64,000 nt of DNA from Lampris incognitus (Eukaryota; Chordata; Actinopteri; Lampriformes; Lampridae). The first letter of the stretch is position 1. Every line of letters begins with the position of its first letter. Below the pieces are notes generated by a model. It was not told where the DNA came from, did not search any database, and was given only the letters and a program-made list of their open reading frames with translations. This document shows, one piece after another, positions 32,772 through 44,500 of the stretch. A program made the translations under genes and the position numbers. The DNA is taken from NCBI RefSeq assembly GCF_029633865.1, contig NC_079214.1, positions 25,965,000 through 26,028,999 on the forward strand, read 5' to 3'.

Positions 32772-34393
32772 CACTTAAACACCGATTTAGCCACAAGCAT
32801 ACACTAATAATGAAACTAAGTGTGGCCAGTTGAAAGGACAAATGAATGAAAGTGGCTACAGCATCACTAGCTGTGTTTACTCTGCCTTTACAAATTCAGA
32901 TAAACCATCTGATAAATTGAGAGGACGAGATATACATTAGAATAGCCAGAGTCACCACTTCGTCCTGTGCTGTTCCTAAACCAAGTCACTAACCACCCTG
33001 TCCTCTTGAACACTAACCCAGACAATATTTCACGTTCTGAGTGAGTGTTGGAGAGAATGTATGTAACAAAGAAATAGAGGATGGGAAAGGAAAGAAACTG
33101 CGTCTGCCACTGGGTTACTAGGAGGTGTGAGTTTTCGGGAGGTCCTGCTGAAAGCAAATGCAGAGCACTTGTGTCAACATCCTGACGGTAACGATGGGCC
33201 GTTATACCTCCTGGTCCCACATCCTTATGGCTGCTCCACCTTCCTGCAAGGCAACAGCAGCCATGCTGTCAAAGCTAACTCCACTGGCTCTGCACTTCTT
33301 CATATGCAAATGCAGTGGATGAAAAGCCTTTTTAAGTCACGCTGCACATTTTCGACTCAACAAGCTACACCTGTCATTGACTTGAGTTGTTTTTCTTTTT
33401 TTCTTGCGGAGTAGCAATGTTTGGAGTTAATTTCAAGTGATAGCCAAATTGTTGATTTATAATTCTGCGTAGTTTTGAACAATTTGGACCGTTAAATCGG
33501 CATTCTTGTTCTTACCTTTCAGTGCTAAATTGTGTTTTCTTTCTTGCTGCAGCATGCTCAGTGAGGGCCTGTGCTTTAGCGAACAGCATGAATAACTTTT
33601 AGATGAATGCTTACAAAAAGTGCTGTACTTAAAACAACCAAGGAAAGAAATGGACCATTAGGTAATTCTGTTCAAGTGATGACTGCACATGAAGCGCACA
33701 GGAAAAGTGTGTGCATGTGCATGCTTGTATATATGAGGGGAAAGCAAGATGTCATTCTTCAGTTGGCAGTGTAATTATTGTCTATTCAGCGGATCGTAAA
33801 CATGGGAAAAGCAATCACCCTTACCACAACCACCTCTGCTTTGTACTCTCTCAGTGATGGCTGATCTTATCACATCCTCGCATAACACGGCCCTGTCTGA
33901 ATGCACAGTAACAGCATGCAATGCGTGTGAGTGTGTGTGTGTGTGTGTTTGTGCACGCGAACACAGTGGCTCAGATCTTAAGCCCAAAGCAGCAGTGAAC
34001 CAGATGTTCAGTCTCTACAGCAACAAACCACTCTGGAAACTTTCCCACATGCTATCTGGAGTGGTTGACTCTGAGCTGGCCTCAAACTTCAAAACAACCA
34101 AGTTCCAAAAATATCCTGCAACCTCTTAATCATTCTGCACTCTTAAGTTCCCTGATACTAACCCCACAGGACACAGCACCCCCCCCCCCCAAAGTGACAG
34201 AGGGGTTATAACGGACTGGATTCACGTAGCTAAAGAACACAGTTGCTCGAACTGGGAAATATGCATTTGAGATTTTTTTGTTGTTGTTTTTTTGTTTGGT
34301 TCAAACAGTTGAGAATATACTCAGATTAAAGGTTTAAAACAGTTCTGCTACGCTTCCTACTCCAGCCTCACAGAAAACAGTTGTATAGAAGTC
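32772..34393. other. Intergenic stretch, no gene seen
   Basis: A short GT run lies at 33928-33950 and a C-run at 34180-34189. Otherwise the sequence is unique-looking without a supportable exon. Confidence 0.35.
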
Positions 34394-34512
34394 TTCATCC
34401 ATCCATTATTCAAACCGCTTATCCTGCTCTCAGGGTCGTGCGGATGCTGGAGCCTATCCCAGCAGTCATTGGGCGGCAGGCGGGGAGACACCCTGGAAAG
34501 GCCGCCAAGCTA
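34394..34512 (-). mobile_element. SINE tail fragment, reversed
   Basis: CATCCATCCATTATTCAAACCG, CTCAGGGTCGTGCGGATGC and CTGGAGCCTATCCCAGCAG are the reverse complement of the SINE tail at 13790-13890. It lies just beyond the probable poly(A) site of sema6d. Confidence 0.8.
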
Positions 34513-34554
34513 TTGTATGGAAGTCTCGAAAAAAAATAATAATCACAAAACCAT

Positions 34555-37401
34555 GTTTTCTGTGCGGTAATATTTTATTTCAACTATACATGCCGTGTTA
34601 CAAAAATTCAACAAAAAATATCATGAAACAAAGAACATCATTATTATTTACACATTCACAGTACAACTTTACACCGTATCTACACGCTCAAATACTCTGG
34701 AGAACATATATACAGCTGGCCTTGCATCGCCATGTTGCACAGTATTTAAATCAAAAGTACATGTTGACAAAATCTGGTTTGTCTGCACATACACGGAGCT
34801 CAGACTATAATATAAAGGCTTTACTTGAAATTGCAACAGAAAGACTCGGTTCATATTGCAATGTACAAGGCAGCTGAGCCCAGCCGGTGTGGGTATGCGT
34901 GTGTCTGTGTGTGAATGTGTAAGAGAGAGCCCAAACACTTGGTTAGATGACTGGCAGAAAGTCTTTACATACAATCATCACTTGTAAACAAAATGTGGAT
35001 TTGGGCTCAAACAGGCAACTGACACTCAAAAGGATTACAGTTATTTTCCAAATTATGTACCCATTACTAAGAGAAATCATCCGCTAGTCATCCTCTCTGG
35101 CCCTTAGATAAAATCCCTGCTTCTGTGCAATCCTGGGGAATTATAGATTCTGCATGACCACTTTCCGTGCCAATAAATGGCTTTCATTTGAACACTGTGT
35201 TAATGTGTTGGCCAGTGAGCAGGATTTTCCATGTTCTGAGCTGACTAGAGGAGCGATGTCTAGCCACCCTACATCCTGTTGTAGGTTGGCAGTCGAAAAT
35301 ACATTCACAGCATGGCACCTCCATGTGGCAATTTAAAAACCATCTTAGCACATCCGAAAAATAGAACATAATTTCATGCCCCGAATACATTTTTTTTTTG
35401 ACCGTGCTTTGCCATTATTTGCATTCACTGGTGGAATGTTTGCCAGTTGATTCATTTTCCTGTTTTCACTCGGTTCACTTCGGTTTGGGAATAGGTAGTG
35501 ATTATCCTACACATTGACTTTCAAATAATTTGTTTTTATAAAAATTGCTTACATAGTATATGACAATAAGATACTGAAGACCAACTGACATTGCCAATAT
35601 CATATAGTATAGTAGATCATTCATTGAATAAGGCACACAATGCACAGATTCAGGTTCACTTGCCTAAAAATATTTATACTCCTATATATACCTATGTACA
35701 GGATCTCGTCATTCCCAGCATGACTCATTAGGACACATTGGTAAATGTTGTGTTGATTGTACACTGGCCATTCATAGGGAAGCTGTACAGGAGAAACAGG
35801 CTACAGAACCAGCATAGCAGATAACAGAGCTATTACATCCAAGTGTTCTTCTACGGTCGGTTTAATATGTGTTCTCATAGGATTAATGTTGGAAAAGGTC
35901 GACAGGATTCCAGTTTAATACGAGCACACGGCTTCTAAAAAGGAGCAGACGTAATTGACAGGGGAAATGCGTGTTAACTGGGCCTGGAGGTTTCTGTTCT
36001 TAAACATGGTGTAATCCTCGTGTCACTTTCTTAAAGAAAAATAATAAACCATTTTGTTCAAAAACTCATGTATTCCAAGGTGAGAAATGTCCCGTTTTTA
36101 TTTTTTCACTTCCTCATTGCTACATAAAGATAAGAGTCTCAATAAACCATCCATATAAATCCTATATAGCAGGGCAGAAGAGGTAAGGGAGCTTTCGGTC
36201 CTGGAGGGAGAGGAGGTTTCCCATACATGTCTATTCACTCAGTTATAACAGTGCATTAGATTGGTGGGTGCACTGCTGAATCTGACGGTCTTGGCCTCTG
36301 TCTGCACTGTAAACACACACACACACACACATGCACACAAACACACTCACACACGCCAGACATCCAAAGACTAAAGTACACATGACAGATAGCTTCATCT
36401 AAAACCAATAGCAGCAAATGTAGTTAGTAATATCATTCCAGTGAGTTACAGACAGCCGCTCGCCCAGTGGAAAAACCTGACCAAACCCATCAGCAGACAC
36501 ATTGCCCCTTAGCTGGCTGAAGCCCACGTTGAAGTTCATGCACAGAGAAATGTGATTTTAGATCAGGCTGGGGATGGCGTTGAAATCAGCTGAATGGTAA
36601 AAGCTAATCTCAATGTGGAAACAATTGACAGTGAGGCAGGTCTTAAGGTGCATCTGAAATTTTAGGGCACCACTCTAGACTGTGAAAGCCTAATATGTGT
36701 GTTGTCAATACACCCTGTGATTCCCACTCAATGCTCACTCATAAACCTAATGTTTGCACACTTCACTGTGGCCCTATTTAGTGTCCTGCCAGATTCAGCA
36801 TTTTTCCGATTAAATGTATCTTGAGCAACATGCATACTCGATTTATTAGGTTTCATTTCCTCTCTTCTCCTCTCCCATCATCATCCCTCTCTTCTCCTCT
36901 GCCATCTGACTGACGTAGGCATATTTCTCCTCTCTGATTACTTCACATTAGTGGGAAGACAGTGCTCAAAGGCAGTGACAAATGAGACCTATTCTTCAAG
37001 TATTCCACTGTGCTGGACCCCATACCTTGCGCAAAGGCAGCATAATGGCCCACACCAATGTCATAAACCTCGTACACAACAAGGGGGCTGGCAACACACA
37101 AACCCAGATATAGTGGGGAGCAGCGGTTCCCTCTTGTCTACTGTTTATGGGCTGGGCTATGATGAAGGGTGGTGGAGATGGAGACATATGGGGTAAACAC
37201 ACCCCAAGGAGTATCTTTGGCCATGTGTGAATTTTATTTCCCTTTTTTAGAGTGAATGAAAGTGCACATCATTCAATGGGGGAAAAAACGCCTTAACATA
37301 CAAACGCACACTAGGCCCTACTCCAGCCTTAGGCTCTCATGGCCATCAGGTCTCAGTCAAGACCATAGTCCTGGAGCTCACTCAAAAGTGTCCATGCTTC
37401 T
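34555..37401 (-). other. sema6d: Probable 3' UTR of sema6d
   Basis: About 2.85 kb of complex, AT-rich sequence follows the TAA stop with no repeat until a SINE tail. On the minus strand an AATAAA lies at 34574-34579 (TTTATT on the plus strand), which would place the poly(A) site near 34555. Mammalian SEMA6D also has a long 3' UTR. The end is inferred. A few short CA repeats (36308-36330) lie within it. Confidence 0.5.
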
Positions 37402-38529
37402 TTAATAGCTGAACTTGTTGACCACTCTCATCTGTGAAGTCTGTGGTGAAAACCCATTAGGTTTAGGGGGCACGTCCGGCTTTATGGATGGGGTCCGTTT
37501 CACCCCTGTACGGGGGAGCGAGCCATGCCCGCTGTAGCTGCTTTGTCTCGATATGGAGGGGGGGTGGGGTGAGTGCATTCCTGCCCCTACTGCCCCACCA
37601 TGGGAGTCCAGTCTGGAAGGGGGTGTTGGAGGCATGTAGCCCCCTCTGTTCATACTGTGTTGGCGAGACACAGAAACCCCCATGGTCACCCCGTTGGGCG
37701 AGGTGGAGAGAGAGTGCCTCTGGGAGGCACTCCGGTGGAGGTGGTACCCCCCTCTTTGCCTCTCCAGGGTTCCCCCCATGCTCAGGCTGCCCGTTGGAGT
37801 GGTAGGGGTGCTAGGCATGGGCACATCTACCCTCTTAGTTGGGCTGTGTCTGGGCAAGGAGGAGGAGGGAGAGTACAGGGAGGCTTCTCGACTGGGAACT
37901 TTGGGGGGCACTTCGTTCAGGGCCTCCATGGGCTCCAGCATCAGGTGTTGCCTTGGCCGAGGCCCCGATCCCTCTTGAAGGATAGCCTTGGGGTTGGCTC
38001 CGGGGTCATTGAGATGTTTCAAAAGATCGTTCAATGTATTTCGAGCATCCACAGACCTCTTCTGCTCCTTCCTGCTTCCTTTGGAATCAGTGTTCTTGAG
38101 CTTCTTGTCAGAGGATCGTGGCAATGTATCATCTCCGTTGTCGTGGTTGTGATCATGAGTAGCATTGGGCAGGACAACTGCACTTGGGATGTGGGAGTGT
38201 CCCAAAGCAAGGTGAGGGTGGTGTGAGTTGGAGTGAGGAGGAGGAGGGGAGGAAGGGAGGAACTGAGGGCTCTTGGACGATGCGTTGGATTCTTTGCGGG
38301 AGCCACTGACCTTCCCATGAGCCCTCTCCCACTGGTTCTTGATGGGCTGCAAGCCTTTCTGCTGCAGGACAGGGGTGGACTCAGGTGTAGGAAGCGCAGC
38401 CAGCTCAGGTGGCTGACAGCCATCCCGCAGGATCATTGTCTTGGTGTCACTGTTGGGTGTGTTAAGGTCCTTGCCGTTGCTTAACAGGTTAGTGTACAGC
38501 TTGGGAGAGTCAATGTTGGGCTGGTACTC
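37402..38529 (-). CDS. sema6d: sema6d coding exon 19 (cytoplasmic tail)
   Basis: Residues 734-1108 and the TAA stop. It opens [16 protein letters not shown] after acceptor CTCTTAG and contains [19 protein letters not shown], a polyproline patch (SSPPPPHS), [16 protein letters not shown] and the KPDVPPKP motif near the end. Proline-rich SEMA6 tails are known to bind Ena/VASP-type and Abl SH3 proteins. Fourteen or so extra residues in low-complexity parts explain its greater length than human. Confidence 0.95.
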   Translation of the reverse strand, partial: EYQPNIDSPKLYTNLLSNGKDLNTPNSDTKTMILRDGCQPPELAALPTPESTPVLQQKGLQPIKNQWERAHGKVSGSRKESNASSKSPQFLPSSPPPPHSNSHHPHLALGHSHIPSAVVLPNATHDHNHDNGDDTLPRSSDKKLKNTDSKGSRKEQKRSVDARNTLNDLLKHLNDPGANPKAILQEGSGPRPRQHLMLEPMEALNEVPPKVPSREASLYSPSSSLPRHSPTKRVDVPMPSTPTTPTGSLSMGGTLERQRGGYHLHRSASQRHSLSTSPNGVTMGVSVSRQHSMNRGGYMPPTPPSRLDSHGGAVGAGMHSPHPPSISRQSSYSGHGSLPRTGVKRTPSIKPDVPPKPNGFSPQTSQMRVVNKFSY

Positions 38530-41480
38530 CTAAGAGCAAGAAAACAGGATCAAAATCAGCTTTACATTCTGTTCCAGCCTACTCCCATTTGACAATGAAG
38601 AATCTGAAATTAACAGAGTTGCTTCAACGGAAATACCTTCACAGGGCTGTCAAAAAGGCCATTGAGCTTGGCAAAACTTCCAGTAGAGTCGGAGCAAGAC
38701 GGGGCAGACTCTACATCCTTGTGGACATGTCTTGGTTTGCGGAGGAAGGAGTCTCTGTAACAGAAGACCACCAGTCCAGCGAGCAAAGCACCAAGGAGGA
38801 AGGCAGCAAACACAGAGGTGATAAGGATATTCATGTGGACCATCTGGTTGGCTTCACTTGCCTGGATCTCCCACACACCTATAAACCAACAGTGGATTGG
38901 TTAAACCTATGGATGTAGTGAACCAGAGTTCTCTGTGCTATAGCAAACCCTCCCAGAAGCAGAAGGGTGCATGTTTGTGTGTGACCTCAACCATGCATGA
39001 GTTTCTGCCTTTATCCCCCACCCACCAATAGTAGCTCATAAGCTCAGTCCAACAAATCCACATGTACCGACAGATTTCTCTTCCTTTAAACCCAGATGAA
39101 AAAGAAACATGCTGAAAATTGGTAGAAGTTGTTAGGTACTCAAATCCAGTTCACCATCTATGAGAAGTAATACTATATTAGTTTCAGAAGGGAAGACTCA
39201 GTGTTGCCTTTTTACATTAGGGGCTTTTGTCATGCATTTAACCAGTGAGAAAGGAGTTAGGAGCACACTCTGTCTGGAACAGACAACCAAATCAAGCTGC
39301 TCTTCAAAATCAGTCATCCAGGTGGTTTTCAGCAGAAAGCGGGGCACTGATTTGCAAACCGATTGCCAAGAAGCCTGCATTTCTACTAGAGATTTGTTAG
39401 TAACCACAGACATTGAAAGAGTTAGTCATCCACCATGTAGTCTACATAGAGGTGCAATGAACTGGGTTTCGCCAATGATCTATCATGCAGGCATAAAGGA
39501 TCTATATGGGAAGAAACAGAAACAAGGGCCAAAGAAAAGAAACTGAAGAGAGTTAAATGAATATTGAGTGGAAGGTTTAATAATTAAGAAAATTGAAAGA
39601 AAAAAAAATTGGAAGAAGAAAGAAAAAAATGGTAATTATGAAAACCATTGAAATGATGGACAGTAGCTTAAATTGTGAACAAATATATGAGAGAAAGAAA
39701 ATTAAAAATCTCTACGTTGTCTGATGGAATTCGTAACAGCTGCCATTTTGTTTGTATATGTGTGTCTAGATATGCAAATGTGTGTAGATTTCTTTTGGTT
39801 GTATGTGTGTGTACATATCGCTTTAGGTTGTGCAGGTTTTGATGTGAAATTAGTGTATGCATATCTGTGTGTGTGTGTGTGTGTGTGCGTGTGTGAACAT
39901 ATGCTATATATATATTTGTCTATAACTGGGCTGGTGGTAGCTAATATCAGATAGGGCTCCATGCAGCGATCTGGCTGCCTCCCTGTGGGCCTTACCCTCT
40001 TGCCCCCCTGGGAGAGAGTCTAAAGAATGGGAGGTGGCTGGATCATCCTGCTGCACAAAGCCTGAGCCGTAGAGCTCTGGACCAGGCCCAGAGCCTGGGC
40101 TCTGAGTGGGAATGAGTACTGGGGGGTGTATGGGCCCACTGGGCTGGCCAGTGACTGGTGCTGATGAAAACTCCATGTCTGTGGTGACAAACAAATTGTT
40201 AACAAACGGTGCAGACGTGGGAAAAGCGTAATGTTATCATCCTAGTTAGTAGGCATGGGGCAATGGGTATTTTTCCAAGGTTAGTTTCTGAGGACATAAT
40301 AATAATGTTGTTTGAACATCAGAATGTCGTCAAAAAATTGACATCAAGCAAGAAAACAAAACATTGGAAAACAATGACATGAACAGATCCCCACAAGTAA
40401 ATCTTGCTCCGAACGTTTGGGAGGGCAAAAAGGAGCAGAACTTGAGGTTGAAATCAGAGCTGGTACACAACATTTAACAGCCAGAAAAGAAGTGGGATCA
40501 GGTGGGCATGCAAGAGGGAAGAGATGTTGGAGTAGGAAGTCATGTGTGAAAACAAGGAAGTGAATCTGTGCTGAAGCAGAGCACAGATGGAAAACTGTTG
40601 TCGCCTGGTGGAGCTGTTGTCGATGACAATGAAAATGATGAAGGTGACAAGTGTTCAGGAGGGCTTGTTAAGGAAGATGAATGAGCATTGAGACAGTGGG
40701 AGAGAGAGAGAGGGTTGAGATGCTGAACGTGAGGGAAGAAACCATTTGAGTAAAAGATCAAACTAACCAGAGGTTGGGTCACCAAATGATTTGTAATCTG
40801 GCGCTGATGTAGTAGCCAAAAATGCTAAAAGAATTAAAAAGGACAAGAAATCAGTATAACGGAATTCAGAGGTAAAAACCAAAGAAAAAAAATACTAAGA
40901 GTGCATTTTACTTAGTTTAGCAATATGGATGTGAAGCACTCGCTGTCAGTGTCCTCCTCTCCACGTCTGTACACTAGACTCATGGGAGGTCCTCTGGTTC
41001 TGATCAATACTGAGGTTCAGCCTGGGCCATGTTCAGTTGGCACAGATGAAGGGACTCAGGACCAAACATCCATAAAAGGCGCATTGATTTCTGCCATCAG
41101 ATACCATAAGACCTCTTCTATTTGCACCAGCTGAACATACCCCTGTTGTGCACATGTCCATGTCTTTGCCTTACAGGGCACATTAGTTACAGGTGGCCAT
41201 GTACGGTATGTGGATGTGTGTGTTAATATTACACATAGAATCATGTAGGGACAAGTTACTGGAGTGGTTACTGGTGTGAGTGTGCAGGCTCATGGTGTGT
41301 GTGGAGATGGGTTGTTTTGTTTGTGTACATGTATGCATGTTTGTGTTATTGTGTGAGAAAGATGGCATGAGATGGAGATGAGAGTCTTACCATGACAGTC
41401 TCCCAGGTGGGCAGTGTTTCCAGACTGAACGTCCTGCTCATATCCAGTCCTGAGAGAGCAAGAGCGAGAGCGAGAGCGAG

Positions 41481-41522
<42 letters not shown>

Positions 41523-44500
41523 TGAGTGAGACAGAGAGAGAGAGAAATGATTTGACCTGTTATTTCATCTATTCATGTTTGGACCCTTCTGCAACTGATT
41601 CCTAACTGTAACTGGGACTAGTACTCACAGAACACCAGGCTGTGTCCTCTCACAGGCACCATGAGACTTCCATCCACAGTAGGGGTCCCTTGATGCTATG
41701 CAAGACCTAGGACCACACACAAACACCATCATAACATTGGGTTTAATAATTCTGTCAAGTATAACATTAACCTTTGTGGCTGACTGATCATTAACCACTG
41801 GGCTGAAGTTGAAGGTAGTAGTCTCTTTATGGCGAAACATAAAACAATAAAGTCACAAACCTATGACCAAGAGTAGCATCGAGTCATCTCTTGGTATTTT
41901 TTTTTGTGTTACTCACTTGTGGCAGGAGGAATGTCTTTCACAGCGGCTAAGGGGAATGCGAATGACACAGCTGGAGAAGGCGATGTAAAGACTGTGTGTG
42001 TCTTTGTCTACATGCAGGGAGAGGACTTTCTTGTCATCCTCATGACCAGACAGGCACCTGGATGGCAGCAGGTTCAGAGAAAACAAGAGAGAGGGAGAGA
42101 GCGGGAGAGGGGAAACCTGATCAGATTTTGTCTACTGTTTAACCCTGTAGATCTAATCAGATGTTGGGTGGAGGGATCACAATAAGCTTTTACGCAGTTT
42201 AACAGGATTGTAACCCCTGGCACACAGTCTACACGTAGACTTCCACACACAAGAAAAAAAAAATTATGAATGCACACACACACACAAGAAGTAGACAGAC
42301 AAAGCTCCCTGTGCAGGGAAGTAACACTGCTCTGGGTTAACAGTTGCTGACTCCTCATCCAGAAGAGGGAACGGGAAGAGAAAGAGACACTAGGGTCAGA
42401 CAAAAACAGAGAGAGAGAGACAGAAAAGCAAATGTGTCCCTACTTGGCCCTGTTGAAGATGTCTATCTCCTCCAGCAGCAAGCTATCATTGAGGGACACT
42501 GCGGAGGTCTTGGCCAGCACCTTGAGGACCACCCCGGCCTCAGAGCCAATGAACACCACTGTGTAGTTCCTATGGGGCCCTGCTGAATTGTCCACTGCGA
42601 GAGCTGTTAGTCTGTACCTACACACACACAGACACACACACACGCGCGTGCGCGCAAGCACCCCAAACAGCATGATTTAGTCAGATGTTATAGCATGCAA
42701 AAAAGGAAAGCCCATTCGAATATGTAAATTGCTTAGGCCCCTAAGGATACTTGAGGTCAAACTCAATTATCTTGTTGTGTGTATTTGCTATAAAGCCAAA
42801 AGAGTAGTCCTGTAGCTAATGTGGTTATGATTATTATTAAGATTATAGGTCTTGATCATTTCAACAGTGGCACTCAGACTGTGGCTCTGATGACTATATT
42901 GCGGCTCTTTAGTCTCCGATTTTGCGTTTGCTAATGCTTTTTTAACCAAATATTTCACCAGATATTGTTTGAGATACTTGCAGCAGTATCGTTAATAAAC
43001 CAATCCCCCCCCCCTCTGAATTTCCAATTAGAATTTAGCTTGGAGCTTACATCACGAGCCATGCACACAGAACATGGAAAAAAAGCTAACTTGCTAGTGC
43101 ACGAAACATCAATCTAAAATGGCGAAAGTAACCAAAAAAAAAAAAAAAACCGCAAATTCGAAGGAATATGGGACATTCAAAGAGGAGTGGGAACTGGAAT
43201 TTTTCTTTTGTCCAATGGTTTGGGCAAGTTTATATGTCTCCTCTGTGATAAAACAATTTCGCAGTTCAAAAGGTCCAATTTACAACGGCACCATGAGACC
43301 GAACACCCAACGTTAAGTACTGATTTTCCTATGGGAGGGGGAGAAAGGACTGAAAAACTTAAGACTCAAACAACTGTGATAAGTACAGAAAATAATTCCA
43401 CATCAACACCAGTGAAAAGGCGACAACAGCATCAGACATTTCAGAAAACATCGGAAATATTCTTAAGGATAAATTGTCATCCGCTGAGCTTGTCAGTCTT
43501 GTGATGGACAAAAGTCTGGATATTAACAACATTCCCTGGTTACTCATCTTTGTCAGAGCAGTCGACAGAGAACTTGATGTGACAGAAGAACTACTTGACA
43601 TGGTTCCCCTGCAAAATGGAACAACTGGCCAGGAGATCAAAACAACTGCACTGGAAACTTTGAGAAAGTTTGCTATTCAGCCTGCTAATATTACAGTGAT
43701 CACAACAGACGGTGCACCAGCTATATGCTCAGTAAGAGAAATGGGGCGGTGGCTTTATTAGAAGAAGCAAATGGGGTAATGAATGACATTTTCTCTTACC
43801 ATTGTAATGTGCATCAACAAGCGTTGTTTGCCAAGTTTAACTCAATGAATAATGTGATGGCAGGTGCACAGGAAGATGTTTTAAGTAGGGGGGCTGCTGG
43901 TGAGCCGGTGTGGAAGAATGAGTCGAGAGGCAGAAATCTCTTTTTAATCGCAACTCCTATGCCCCATACACTGCATGACCCCAGCAGTGCTCTTTTATTC
44001 ACACCGGCCAGAACGGACCAGAACTGACAGTTACCCCCCCCCCTCCTTCAACTATGTCCCAAGTGGTGACATCCGTTAGTTAGTCAGTAAACGGTCTCCT
44101 ACTTAGTCTGAGTCAAACCCCCAAAACAACAACATCAGAATAGCCACAACATGAACACCACATCGTTAAAACACAATTTAAAATCTAACATTAACAGCCT
44201 CATCAGCCATTGCGCTCCCCCAGCGCAGAACTGCTGACAGTCAGTGACCGCCTCCCCCCGGTCGCTACAGTATGATGTCATTGTTTTGTTTGTAAGGTGC
44301 ATGTGTAGCAGATTTGGAATGGAGTGTTTACTCACTTTATTATTAAAAATGTACATTCCATGCAGCCCTAGCCCACTGTTTAAAATAAAGGTATGCTTTA
44401 TTTTTTTTGCATTTGTACATTAGGAAAAGTTAGGCATACTGTTGGGTCTAAGATGTTACACAGCCACCTGCCACTTCTGGGGGGGGGGGGGGGGGCTTCC

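Noticed and set aside
37488-38226. Open frames of 105 and 217 codons on the + strand
   Set aside because: They are antisense shadows of the GC-rich last exon of sema6d.
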